Positions 50,870-59,104 of a stretch of 64,000 nucleotides of DNA are shown here, one piece after another. The DNA lies in the NCBI GenBank assembly GCA_902794395.1, contig CADBHB010000009.1, positions 1 through 64,000 of the forward strand, in the 5' to 3' direction. The translations under genes were made by a program, and so were the position numbers. Numbering within the stretch: position 1 is the first letter of the stretch; every line of letters begins with the position of its first letter. The notes under the pieces are model-generated. The model saw nothing but the letters and a program-made list of their open reading frames with translations. It had not been told where the DNA came from and ran no database searches. The stretch is from an uncultured Ruminococcus sp. Its GTDB lineage: Bacteria > Bacillota > Clostridia > Oscillospirales > Acutalibacteraceae.

Positions 50870-53203
50870 ATGAAGCTAAAGGATTTACAAGTCGGTCGCT
50901 CCGCCGAGATCACGGCGGTCGGCGGCGAGGGCAGCCTGCGCCAGCATTTTCTGGACATGGGCGTTATTCCGGGCACGCGGGTAACGCTGGTAAAGCTTGC
51001 GCCTATGGGTGACCCTATGCAGCTTACGCTGCACGGCTACGAGCTGTCGCTGCGGCTTGCCGACGCCGAAAAAATAGAAGTCAAGGAGGCGGACAGGCGG
51101 CAGGAGATACCGCGAAAGCCCGGCAGAAGCCCTCACCCGGGCTTTGGCGAGGAGGGCAAGTATCACCCCAAGGGCAGCGGAAACCCGCTTCCCGACAACG
51201 CCACCCTGACCTACGCGCTGGTGGGCAACCAAAACAGCGGCAAAACCACCCTGTTCAACCAGCTTACCGGCTCTAACCAGCACGTCGGAAATTTTCCGGG
51301 CGTTACGGTCGACCGCAAGGACGGCGTGATAAAGGGGCACAAAAACACCCTTATCACCGACCTTCCGGGCATATATTCCATGTCGCCCTACACAGGCGAG
51401 GAGATAGTGTCGCGCAGCTTTGTGCTTGACGAAAAGCCCACGGCTATCATAAACATCGTCGACGCCACAAACATCGAGCGCAACCTGTATTTGACCATGC
51501 AGCTGCTTGAGATGGACATACCCATGGTCATCGCGCTGAATATAATGGATGAGCTGACCGCAAACGGCGGCTCGGTAGATATAAACACGCTGGAAGCCAT
51601 GCTCGGCGTGCCCGTTGTGCCGATCTCCGCCGCCAAAAACCAGGGTGTAGACGAGCTGGTGCGGCACGCCATCCACATAGCCCATTACCGCGAAAAACCG
51701 CAGCGGCAGGACTTTTGCTCCGCCGACGAAAAGGGCGGAGCGGTACACCGCTGTCTGCACGCGGTGCGCCACCTTATAGAAAGCAAGGCAAAGGCGGCGC
51801 AGCTTCCGCTGCATTTTGCCGCCGGCAAGGTGGTGGAGGGCGACAGGCTGGTGCTTGAAAAGCTCGGGCTTGAGGACAGCGAGCGCGAAATGCTGGAGCA
51901 CATCATACGTCAAATGGAAAAGGAGCTGCACCTTGACCGCAACGCCGCTATCGCCGATATGCGGTTTTCCTATATCAAAAAAGTCTGCGCCCAAACCGTG
52001 GTAAAGCCCCGCGAGAGCCGCGAACACCGCCGCAGCGCCAAAATAGACAAGGTGCTGACGGGCAAATTCACCGCCATACCCATGTTCCTGCTTATCATGG
52101 TGACTATTTTCTGGCTGACGTTTTCCGTCATAGGCGGCACCCTTCAGGGGCTGATGGAGCAGGGCACGGACAGCCTGAACGCACTTATACGCGACGCTAT
52201 GAAAAGCGCCGACGTCAACCCGATACTCACGGGGCTTGTAACCGACGGCATCCTCACGGGCATAGGCAGCGTGCTTACCTTTTTGCCTATCATCGTCACG
52301 CTGTTTCTGTTTTTGTCCATACTGGAGGACAGCGGCTATCTGGCGCGCGTGGCGTTCGTTATGGATAAGCTGCTGCGCAAAATAGGGCTGTCGGGGCGCA
52401 GCATAGTGCCCATGCTGATAGGCTTCGGCTGCACGGTGCCCGCCGTTATGGCTACCCGCACCCTGCCCAGCGCGCGCGACCGCAAAATGACCATACTGCT
52501 TACGCCGTTTATGAGCTGCACCGCAAAGCTGCCGATATACGCCTTTTTTGTCAACGCGTTTTTCCGCGGCTACAGCTGGATCATCATTTCGGCGCTGTAT
52601 GTGATGGGCGTGCTCTCGGGCGTTTTGATCGCGCTCTTTTATAAAAAAACTATATTCAAGGGCGAGGCGGTGCCCTTTGTCATGGAGCTGCCCAACTACC
52701 GTCTTCCCGGCGCTAAAAACGTGGTGCGCCTGCTGTGGGACAAGGCGAAGGATTTCATCCAGCGCGCCTTTACGGTGATATTCATTTCTACCATCATCGT
52801 ATGGTTCCTGCAAAACTTTAACTGGCAGTTCAATCTTGTAAATGACTCCCACGACAGTATGCTGGCGCAGATCGCGGGCTTCATAGCGCCCGCTTTCAGA
52901 CCGGCGGGACTGGGCGACTGGCGCATCATTACCTCGCTGATAAGCGGAGTGATGGCAAAGGAAAGCGTCGTGTCCACAATGGGCATCCTATACGGCGGCG
53001 ACATTACGACCGCCATGACCACCCTTTCGGCGGCGTCGATGCTGGTGTTCAGCCTGCTGTATACGCCCTGCGTTGCGGCGATAGCCGCCGTGAAACGCGA
53101 GCTCGGCGCAAAATGGGCGCTGGCGCTGGTGGCATGGCAGTGCGTTATCGCCTATGTCGCGGCGACGCTGGTGCGCTTGATCTGTATTCCCTTTTTGGGC
53201 TGA
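50870..53203 (+). CDS. feoB: fused FeoA-FeoB ferrous iron transporter
   Basis: The 777-residue product has an N-terminal FeoA (SH3-like) domain (~1-75: GGEGSLRQHFLDMGVIPGT), a charged linker (~80-115), then the FeoB G-domain with G1 GNQNSGKTTLFNQLTG (~120), G3 DLPGIYSMSPY (~165) and G4 NIMD (~225), a helical middle and two gate regions in the membrane part. It imports Fe(II). AAGGAG precedes the ATG, and a palindromic iron-box-like operator overlaps the promoter. The small Cys-rich gene downstream completes the common Clostridia arrangement. Confidence 0.95.
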   Translation: MKLKDLQVGRSAEITAVGGEGSLRQHFLDMGVIPGTRVTLVKLAPMGDPMQLTLHGYELSLRLADAEKIEVKEADRRQEIPRKPGRSPHPGFGEEGKYHPKGSGNPLPDNATLTYALVGNQNSGKTTLFNQLTGSNQHVGNFPGVTVDRKDGVIKGHKNTLITDLPGIYSMSPYTGEEIVSRSFVLDEKPTAIINIVDATNIERNLYLTMQLLEMDIPMVIALNIMDELTANGGSVDINTLEAMLGVPVVPISAAKNQGVDELVRHAIHIAHYREKPQRQDFCSADEKGGAVHRCLHAVRHLIESKAKAAQLPLHFAAGKVVEGDRLVLEKLGLEDSEREMLEHIIRQMEKELHLDRNAAIADMRFSYIKKVCAQTVVKPRESREHRRSAKIDKVLTGKFTAIPMFLLIMVTIFWLTFSVIGGTLQGLMEQGTDSLNALIRDAMKSADVNPILTGLVTDGILTGIGSVLTFLPIIVTLFLFLSILEDSGYLARVAFVMDKLLRKIGLSGRSIVPMLIGFGCTVPAVMATRTLPSARDRKMTILLTPFMSCTAKLPIYAFFVNAFFRGYSWIIISALYVMGVLSGVLIALFYKKTIFKGEAVPFVMELPNYRLPGAKNVVRLLWDKAKDFIQRAFTVIFISTIIVWFLQNFNWQFNLVNDSHDSMLAQIAGFIAPAFRPAGLGDWRIITSLISGVMAKESVVSTMGILYGGDITTAMTTLSAASMLVFSLLYTPCVAAIAAVKRELGAKWALALVAWQCVIAYVAATLVRLICIPFLG

Positions 53204-53220
53204 GATTTAAGAGGTGAACT

Positions 53221-53376
53221 ATGACCCTGACAGATATTATTACGGCAGCCGTCCTGACCGCGCTTGTCGCGGCGGCGGTGGCGGTCATCATCATACGCAA
53301 ACGCAGGGGCAGGAGCAACTGCGGAGGCTGCTGCGAAAACTGCCCCTATTCATGCAAGACCCCTCATTCCAAGTGA
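53221..53376 (+). CDS. FeoB-associated Cys-rich membrane protein
   Basis: The 51-residue product has AGAGGTG before the ATG, 17 bp after feoB. It consists of one N-terminal membrane helix (~5-26), a basic stretch (RKRRGR) and a cysteine-rich tail with CGGCCENCPYSC, the hallmark of the FeoB-associated protein family. It probably assists iron delivery or FeoB assembly, like FeoC in other bacteria; this is inferred from family context. Confidence 0.88.
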   Translation: MTLTDIITAAVLTALVAAAVAVIIIRKRRGRSNCGGCCENCPYSCKTPHSK

Positions 53377-53394
53377 CGGAATGAGGGGTTTAAT
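53359..53394 (+). terminator. terminator of the feo operon
   Basis: ACCCCTCATTCC (53359-53370) pairs with GGAATGAGGGGT (53378-53389) and is followed by TTAAT. The stop codon of the small Cys-rich gene is in the loop. The T-run is short. Confidence 0.65.
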
Positions 53395-53398
53395 GGTA

Positions 53399-54607
53399 TC
53401 AGTTGTTTTTGTCTGCCGGCGCGCGGTTGAGTCTGAACTCCACCGAGCGGCGGAGGTACTCCAAATACGCCTCGTCGCGGCACATCGCCTTGCCGGGCGC
53501 GTCGGAAAGCTTTGCCACGGGTCTGCCGTTTACGTACTGCAATTTTATGACGATGTTAAGCGCCTTTTCGCAGGTGTCGTTGGAGCAGAAGGTGCCGATG
53601 CCGAAGCTCACCTTCGTTCTGTCCTTGAAGTAGTCGTAAAGCGCCTGCGCGCGGTCAAAGTCGAGGCTGTCGGAAAAGAGCAGCAGCTTGGTTTTGGGGT
53701 CGACGCCGAAGCTCTCGTAGTGCCGGATGATCTTCTCGCCCCACTCGTAGGGGTCGGCGCTGTCGTGGCGCACGCCGGTGTAGTTGTTTACCATTGAGCG
53801 GTTGAAGTCGCGCAGGAAGAGGTCGGTGGTGATGGTGTCGGTCAGCGCGGTGCCGTTGTCGCCCTGATACTCGTCATACCAGTCCTCCATAGCGTAGTGG
53901 TTGGTGTAGGCGAGGGGTATCTCGTCGATGCCCTGATACATCTGCACATATTCGTGCGCGTAGGTGCCTATGGGGGTCAGGTTGTACTTCATGGCAAGAT
54001 ACACGTTTGAGGTGCCCACGCACTTGTCGGTCTCCTGCGCCAGACGGCGCACCACCACGTCCTCCCACTCGCGGCTGAGCCTTCTGCGGCAGCCGAACTC
54101 GGCGAAGTGAAAGGTGTAGGTGCCGTCGTTGAGCGCCCTGATCTTGCGGTCGAGCTTTTCCTCGGCGGACTTGCGCAGGGTTTCGTAGTCGTATTTCATG
54201 CGGAAATAGACCTCGTTTACAATCTCCAGCAGATATATCTCAAACTGCATCGCCGAGAACAGCGGGCCGTCCACCACGATGTTCAGCTCGCCGCTTTCGC
54301 TGCGGCTTACGGTGACGTAGTCGCGGATGGGATGCCACAGCCGCAGAAATTCCACGTAGTCGTTTTTGATAAAGCGGATGGAACGCAGGTAATCCAGCTC
54401 CTCGTCGGTGAAGGTGAGGGTGCACAGGTGGTCTATCTGCGCGTTGATCTCTTCCTCCATCTCGGCGGTGAAAACTACGTCCTTGTTGCGGCATTTAAAA
54501 TAGTACTGACCGCACAGGTCGGTGTGCTTGTGGAAAATGACCTGGTCCATGTTGAATTTATACAAGTCGGTGTCGAGCAAAGACACCACGATAGGTTCAA
54601 GTTTCAT
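53399..54607 (-). CDS. pncB: nicotinate phosphoribosyltransferase
   Basis: The start is the ATG at 54607 after AAGGAAGG; a longer frame to 54688 overlaps nadM. The 402-residue enzyme converts nicotinate and PRPP to nicotinate mononucleotide. Family features include LLDTDLYKFNMDQVIF at the N-terminus and GVRHDSADPYEWGEK (~280), with the phosphate-binding FGIGT...CSND near 340. It is the last gene of the NAD salvage operon, so PncA product (nicotinate) is used at once. Confidence 0.93.
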   Translation of the reverse strand: MKLEPIVVSLLDTDLYKFNMDQVIFHKHTDLCGQYYFKCRNKDVVFTAEMEEEINAQIDHLCTLTFTDEELDYLRSIRFIKNDYVEFLRLWHPIRDYVTVSRSESGELNIVVDGPLFSAMQFEIYLLEIVNEVYFRMKYDYETLRKSAEEKLDRKIRALNDGTYTFHFAEFGCRRRLSREWEDVVVRRLAQETDKCVGTSNVYLAMKYNLTPIGTYAHEYVQMYQGIDEIPLAYTNHYAMEDWYDEYQGDNGTALTDTITTDLFLRDFNRSMVNNYTGVRHDSADPYEWGEKIIRHYESFGVDPKTKLLLFSDSLDFDRAQALYDYFKDRTKVSFGIGTFCSNDTCEKALNIVIKLQYVNGRPVAKLSDAPGKAMCRDEAYLEYLRRSVEFRLNRAPADKNN

Positions 54608-54626
54608 GTAGTTTCGTCCTTCCTTT

Positions 54627-55181
54627 CTATAGGCTTGCTGTCTGCGTGTTGTCCTTCGAGGCGAGCACCGCCCGCCGCAGCTCCTCATAGCTGCCCCAAA
54701 GCTTCTCGCCAGTGTAGCGCTGCCACGACTCGCGGTCGCCGTCTATCAAAAACTGCCGCATCTTTGTGGCGGAGATGTCGATGGTCTTGGGGATGTACAG
54801 CTCCGCGACGGCGACGCCTTGAGCGCTGTCGAACCAGTCTATGCGCCGCTCCTCCTTGCCGGACACCAGCAGGCCGGGCACGCTGCCGAAGCACAGCTTG
54901 GCGCTGCGCAGCACATAGTCGCCCCATTTGCCGTTGTTGCCCACGCCTATGTCGGGCAGCGGATATATCTCTATCTGTCTGCCGAACACCGCGCGCAGCA
55001 TTTTGACGCGCGTGTCATAGGAAAAGGGGTTTTTCGCCGTGCCGGACTCCTGCGACGAGCCGATGAACACACCCACCCGCTCGCAGACCTCCAGCGCGGT
55101 CTGTATCATCATTTCGTGTCCGGTGTGAAAGGTTTGGAACCTTCCCACCAGCAGCCCAAGCTGAAACGCTTTCTTTTTCAT
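54627..55181 (-). CDS. nadM: nicotinamide-nucleotide adenylyltransferase
   Basis: The 184-residue nucleotidyltransferase has the GRFQTFHTGHE motif (~13-23, HxGH) and ISATKMRQF near 135 (the ISxTxxR motif), fitting NadM/NadR-type NMN or NaMN adenylyltransferases. It adenylates the mononucleotide made by PncB. It lies between nadE and pncB in the operon, with ~20-bp gaps. Confidence 0.85.
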   Translation of the reverse strand: MKKKAFQLGLLVGRFQTFHTGHEMMIQTALEVCERVGVFIGSSQESGTAKNPFSYDTRVKMLRAVFGRQIEIYPLPDIGVGNNGKWGDYVLRSAKLCFGSVPGLLVSGKEERRIDWFDSAQGVAVAELYIPKTIDISATKMRQFLIDGDRESWQRYTGEKLWGSYEELRRAVLASKDNTQTASL

Positions 55182-55203
55182 TTTGTTTCCCTTTTGTTTT
55201 TCT

Positions 55204-55935
55204 TTAAATCTCGGGCTTGAACGCCGGCATCAGCTGCAATTTAAACAGGTTCATCCGATGTTTGCGGTCGATAAGCGCCTTGTGTTCCTCGTTGTCGATA
55301 ACGCCCTCGCGGATGTAGCGGTCTAGCTCCGCGTAGGTGAAGCCCAGATTGTCCTCGTCGGTCTTGCCGCAGAGCCCGTCGCTGGGCACCTTGTCGATAA
55401 GCACGTCGGGCAGTCCGCACAGTCTGCCTATCTGCTTCATCTCCTGCACGGTCAAAAAGGAGCAGGGGCTGAAATCGCCTGCCGAATCGCCGTAGCGGGT
55501 GGAGTAGCCCACCCAGTCCTCGCTGAGGTTGCAGGTGTTGGCGACCCTGCCGTTGTGGCTCTGTGACACCGCGTACAGGGTGGACATGCGGATGCGCGGC
55601 GGCAGATTCACGCGGCTCTGGTCGCTCAGCTCAAAGGGGATGGCCTTGGTGATGCCCTCTACCGCGTCCTTTATGTTGATGATGAAGTGCTTTATGCCCA
55701 AATGCTCCACCAGCAGCTTTGCCATGTCGATGTCGCTTTGCTCGCCGCAGGGCATCAGCACGCCGATGACCCTGTCTCTGCCCAGCGCTTCCACGCAGAG
55801 CGCGGCTACTATGGAGCTGTCCTTGCCGCCGGAAATGCCCACCACGGCGTTGCAGCCCTTGCCGTTGTTTTCAAAGAAATCGCGTATCCACTGTACGCAC
55901 TCGTTTTTTACCTTTTCCGCATTGAAGCTATACAT
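55204..55935 (-). CDS. nadE: NAD synthetase, ammonia-dependent type
   Basis: The 243-residue PP-loop enzyme has GISGGKDSSIVAAL (~33-46) and TCNLSEDWVGYSTRYGDSAGDFSP (~137-160), and amidates deamido-NAD. It lacks the ~300-residue nitrilase-like glutaminase domain of long NadE proteins, so it uses free ammonia. GGAGG precedes its ATG. It is third gene of the operon after pncA. Confidence 0.93.
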   Translation of the reverse strand: MYSFNAEKVKNECVQWIRDFFENNGKGCNAVVGISGGKDSSIVAALCVEALGRDRVIGVLMPCGEQSDIDMAKLLVEHLGIKHFIINIKDAVEGITKAIPFELSDQSRVNLPPRIRMSTLYAVSQSHNGRVANTCNLSEDWVGYSTRYGDSAGDFSPCSFLTVQEMKQIGRLCGLPDVLIDKVPSDGLCGKTDEDNLGFTYAELDRYIREGVIDNEEHKALIDRKHRMNLFKLQLMPAFKPEI

Positions 55936-55952
55936 AATTTACCTCCGTTGTT

Positions 55953-56474
55953 TCAGCATTTGATTTGGCAGCTTCTCATGGTCGCCAGCGCCGCCTCATG
56001 CGCCTGCGTCGTAACGCCCGCGCAGCACTGCGCGTCGACCGCTATGGGCGCTTCGGGGAAATGCGCCTTCAGCAGCAGGGCGTTGCTCACCACGCAGATG
56101 TCGGTGCAAAGCCCTATCAGCTCTATGTCAAACTCTTCTCCGTCGGCGCGTTCCGCAATAAGCCCGGGCAGCTCAACCGAGCCGAAGGTGTTCTTTTCCA
56201 CGGCGGTAAAGCCCTTTTCCTCCAGCGCCGCGGCGACGGCTTTGTTGAACGCCCAGCCCTCGGTGCCCTTGATGCAGTGGGGGACAGGCAGGTTTTTGCC
56301 CTCGGCGGTCTGCATATAATCCTCAAAATGGGTGTCGAGGGTGGCGAAGATCTCGCCCTCAAAGCCCTTTATCTTTTTTACTGCGTCGGGGACGATAGCC
56401 ACTGCTTCCGCGGTGCCCAGCGCGCCGTCGATAAAGTCCTTTTGCATATCCACAACAACTAAAAAATGCTTCAT
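55953..56474 (-). CDS. pncA: nicotinamidase (isochorismatase family)
   Basis: The 173-residue hydrolase has the catalytic triad context DMQKDF (Asp9), the HCIKGTEGW region (Lys ~82) and LCTDICVVSNALL (nucleophilic Cys ~125). It converts nicotinamide to nicotinate. GGAGG precedes the start. Its position in a pnc/nad operon supports the nicotinamidase assignment over other isochorismatase-like activities. Confidence 0.9.
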   Translation of the reverse strand: MKHFLVVVDMQKDFIDGALGTAEAVAIVPDAVKKIKGFEGEIFATLDTHFEDYMQTAEGKNLPVPHCIKGTEGWAFNKAVAAALEEKGFTAVEKNTFGSVELPGLIAERADGEEFDIELIGLCTDICVVSNALLLKAHFPEAPIAVDAQCCAGVTTQAHEAALATMRSCQIKC

Positions 56475-56485
56475 AATTATCCTCC

Positions 56486-57298
56486 TTATCTTCTGCGATA
56501 GAGCTTGGCGGGACGGTGACCCGCCCCTTGGGTGTACTCGCCTGTTTCCTCTACCAGATTAGCTACCTTGCGGCGGAAATTCGCGGTGAGCACCGAGATG
56601 TTCATAATGGTCTCCTGCACGTTTTGCAGCTCGCTGAGGGTGAATTTCTCGGGCAGGAAATCGAAGATCATCTCAAAATCCTTGGCGCAGCCGCGCAGCG
56701 CCGTCAATGCCGCGGCGATTATTTTGGCGTGGTCAAACGCCAGGGTGCCGCTGTCCCTTACGGTGAACGAGGTCATGCCGAAACGGCTTTTTTCTTCGCT
56801 CAGCAGGGCGCGTATGCAGGTGTCCTCGTGCCGCAGGCTCAGCACATAGCCGCCGTCCGGCTCAAGGGTGAAGTCCACGTCGAACCACTGCGCGTCCGAG
56901 GCGTCGTCGCCCGAGCGCTGCGCCACCTCCTCGCTGCCGAACACCGACACGAAGGCGTTGGAGATTATCCAGCCGCGCGGGTCGCGGTTCGGTTCGCTGA
57001 ACAGCCCTATGGACATAAGCGACGCGGGCTTTACGGCGGTTTCCTCCTCAAGCTCCCGCAGGGCGCACTGTTCGATGGTTTCGCCGGGGTTCAAAAACCC
57101 GCCGGGCAGCGCCCAGCACCCCTTAAAAGGATGGCCGCCGCGCCGAATAAGCAGCAGCGAAAGACGGGTTTGTACGTTTTGCCGGTAATTTTCGCTGTCC
57201 CGGCGCCGCAGCTTAAAGGCAACTATGTCCGCTGTGACGGAGGGACGCTCGTAATCTGACAGGCTGTAGTCTTGCAAAAACTGTTTTTCGTCTTGCAT
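56486..57298 (-). CDS. NrtR-type Nudix transcriptional regulator of NAD metabolism
   Basis: I prefer the ATG at 57298 (GGAG ten bases upstream) to a GTG at 57307. The 270-residue product has an N-terminal Nudix domain with the box GFLNPGE..REL.EET (~78-100; the usual final Gly is Ala). The C-terminal winged-helix region is ~180-265 (FTLSELQNVQETIMN...NFRRKV), the layout of NrtR. NrtR proteins sense ADP-ribose and repress NAD genes. It is the first gene of the operon and probably represses it through the palindrome over the promoter. Confidence 0.85.
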   Translation of the reverse strand: MQDEKQFLQDYSLSDYERPSVTADIVAFKLRRRDSENYRQNVQTRLSLLLIRRGGHPFKGCWALPGGFLNPGETIEQCALRELEEETAVKPASLMSIGLFSEPNRDPRGWIISNAFVSVFGSEEVAQRSGDDASDAQWFDVDFTLEPDGGYVLSLRHEDTCIRALLSEEKSRFGMTSFTVRDSGTLAFDHAKIIAAALTALRGCAKDFEMIFDFLPEKFTLSELQNVQETIMNISVLTANFRRKVANLVEETGEYTQGAGHRPAKLYRRR

Positions 57299-57316
57299 GG
57301 ACCTCACGCTCCTTTC

Positions 57317-57359
57317 TTATCTACAATTAGATAATATCACAACGATAATAACATGTCAA
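57317..57359 (-). promoter_or_regulatory. NAD-salvage operon promoter with palindromic operator
   Basis: On the minus strand TTGACA (57359-57354), 17 bp, TATTAT (57336-57331). The perfect palindrome TTATCTA-CAAT-TAGATAA (57317-57334) overlaps the -10 box and start of transcription, the position expected for an NrtR repressor site. Confidence 0.8.
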
Positions 57360-57369
57360 TAGTTTTTTG

Positions 57370-57418
57370 AAAAAAATAAAAAATCGGAGCTGCACGTCAA
57401 AATAGCGTGTCAGCTCCG
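57370..57418 (-). terminator. terminator of the asparagine-synthetase-like gene
   Basis: On the minus strand CGGAGCTG-AC-ACG pairs with CGTGCAGCTCCG (57385-57418), then ATTTTTTATTTTTTT. It lies 14 bp after the stop. Confidence 0.8.
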
Positions 57419-57431
57419 TTGCTGATGTTGT

Positions 57432-58964
57432 TTATCTGAATTTTAAATCATACCAAAGCAGGAAGGCGTAAACGGCGTAAACGCGGTTCCACAGCAGCGC
57501 CTCGCCGTTTGTGAAGCGCGTCCACATATCCCTTACCGCGTCTTGGTCAAAGAACTTCTGCGAGCTTTCGCCGAACAGCTTTTCCTCCACGCCCTTGTTG
57601 TAGCGCGCGTCGCTCAGCCAAGCGCGCACCGGCACGGGGAAGCCCACCTTTTTGCGGAAGGCGACCTCATACGGCAGCTTGGCGCTTGCCGCTTTGCGGA
57701 ACACCACCTTGTTCTGCTCGCCGTCGAACTCATACGCCGCGGGGATCCTGCGCGCCACATTGAACAGGCGCAGATCGCTGAACGGGGTGTGAAGCTCCAC
57801 GTCGCAGGCGGTGCTGGTGCGGTCGGTGTTCAGGTAAATGTCGCCCTCCAGCCACAGCGAAATGTCTATGGTCAGCTTTTGCGCCAGCGGGTGCTGTCCC
57901 TGCACCTCCTGCCACAGCGGCGCCACGGGGTCTACCGCCTTTACGCTGCTGTCGTAATCCTTCATCAGGGACGCCACGACCTCCTCGGACATGATGTGCG
58001 AACAGGTCAGGTAGGTCCAGTCGGAGGGCAGCTCGCGCTTGTGGGCGTTGTAGCCGCCGAAAAATTCGTCGATGCCCTCGCCAGAGTACACCACCTTGGC
58101 GTGCTCGCGCACCGCGGCGCAGCCCAGCGAGAAAGCCACCGCCGAAGCGTCGCCCAGCGGCTGACCCATTTTATCCATTACCTCGGGAATACGCGCGAAG
58201 TACTCCTTTGGGGTTATCATCTTTACGTTGAAGCCCTTGCCAAGCACCTCGGCGGTCTGCCTCGCAAGCGCGGACTCGTCGAAGCCCGCTTCTTCATAGC
58301 CTACGGTGTTTGCCGCAGCCGCGTCGCTCGCCGCCAGCAAATATGAGGAATCCACGCCGCCCGAGAGGAAGGACTCCTTGTAGGGCAGCTCGCTGTCGCC
58401 GCACTCCTCGCCGAGTATCTCCTCGACGACCGCCTTTATCTCCTCGGCGAACTCGTCTGCGGTCTTGCTCTCGTCCGGCTCAAATTTAGGCTGCCAATAG
58501 CGCACTACTTCCACGTTTTTGCCGTCCCACACGGCGTAATGACCCGGGCGCAGCTTGTATACGCCCTCGTAGAAGGTCTCCTCGCCGATGGGGTAGCCGT
58601 AAAACAGGTATTGCTGCAGCATCCTCATGTTCAGGCGCTTGTCAAGCCGCGGGTCGGCGGCTATCTCGTTGATGTCGCCCGAGCAGAGCAGATCGCCCTC
58701 TACGGGAGCGTAGAACATCTGCTTCTGACCCACCTGATCGCGGAACACGAAAAGCTTTTGCTGTGTTTCGATAGCGATGGCGAACATGCCGTAGAGGTGC
58801 GAGGTCAGGTCGACGCCCCATTTTGAAAAGGCGCTCTTTAGTATCGCTTCCTCGCGGGCTTCGCGCGACAGTTCGGTGTCGACGCCCAGCTCGGCGCACA
58901 GGCTTTTATAATTGCGGATATAGCCGCTGAAATAGCGGATATTTACGGTTTCGGTTGCGGTCAT
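57432..58964 (-). CDS. asparagine-synthetase-like protein without glutaminase cysteine
   Basis: GGAGGG is six bases before the ATG at 58964 (another ATG at 58970 is too close to it). The 510-residue product has a shortened class II glutamine amidotransferase-like domain (~1-170) that still shows LYGMFAIAIE and FRDQVGQKQMFY. It lacks the N-terminal Cys and ~45 residues, so it cannot hydrolyse glutamine. The synthetase domain has the PP-loop SGGVDSSYLL (~207) and YSGEGIDEFFGGYNAHK (~300). It could be an ammonia-dependent asparagine synthetase or, like beta-lactam synthetase, use an internal or other amine. It is transcribed alone. Confidence 0.8.
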   Translation of the reverse strand: MTATETVNIRYFSGYIRNYKSLCAELGVDTELSREAREEAILKSAFSKWGVDLTSHLYGMFAIAIETQQKLFVFRDQVGQKQMFYAPVEGDLLCSGDINEIAADPRLDKRLNMRMLQQYLFYGYPIGEETFYEGVYKLRPGHYAVWDGKNVEVVRYWQPKFEPDESKTADEFAEEIKAVVEEILGEECGDSELPYKESFLSGGVDSSYLLAASDAAAANTVGYEEAGFDESALARQTAEVLGKGFNVKMITPKEYFARIPEVMDKMGQPLGDASAVAFSLGCAAVREHAKVVYSGEGIDEFFGGYNAHKRELPSDWTYLTCSHIMSEEVVASLMKDYDSSVKAVDPVAPLWQEVQGQHPLAQKLTIDISLWLEGDIYLNTDRTSTACDVELHTPFSDLRLFNVARRIPAAYEFDGEQNKVVFRKAASAKLPYEVAFRKKVGFPVPVRAWLSDARYNKGVEEKLFGESSQKFFDQDAVRDMWTRFTNGEALLWNRVYAVYAFLLWYDLKFR

Positions 58965-59002
58965 TTTCATCCCTCCGTCGAAAAATGTCGAATCTTGTTA
59001 AA

Positions 59003-59031
59003 ATTATAACACTTTATGAACGATTCGTCAA
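59003..59031 (-). promoter_or_regulatory. promoter of the asparagine-synthetase-like gene
   Basis: On the minus strand TTGACG (59031-59026), 17-bp spacer, TATAAT (59008-59003), ~40 bp before the start codon. Confidence 0.75.
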
Positions 59032-59051
59032 TCGGTTGAATGTGCCGAAGG

Positions 59052-59089
59052 CAAAAAGAAAGGCACCGACCGCCGCGCGGCCGGTGCCC
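59052..59089 (-). terminator. terminator of the zinc-ribbon membrane protein gene
   Basis: On the minus strand GGCACCG...CGGTGCC with extra GC pairs in between (59062-59088), followed by TTTCTTTTT. Confidence 0.75.
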
Positions 59090-59104
59090 GTAATGCTGTA
59101 GAAA

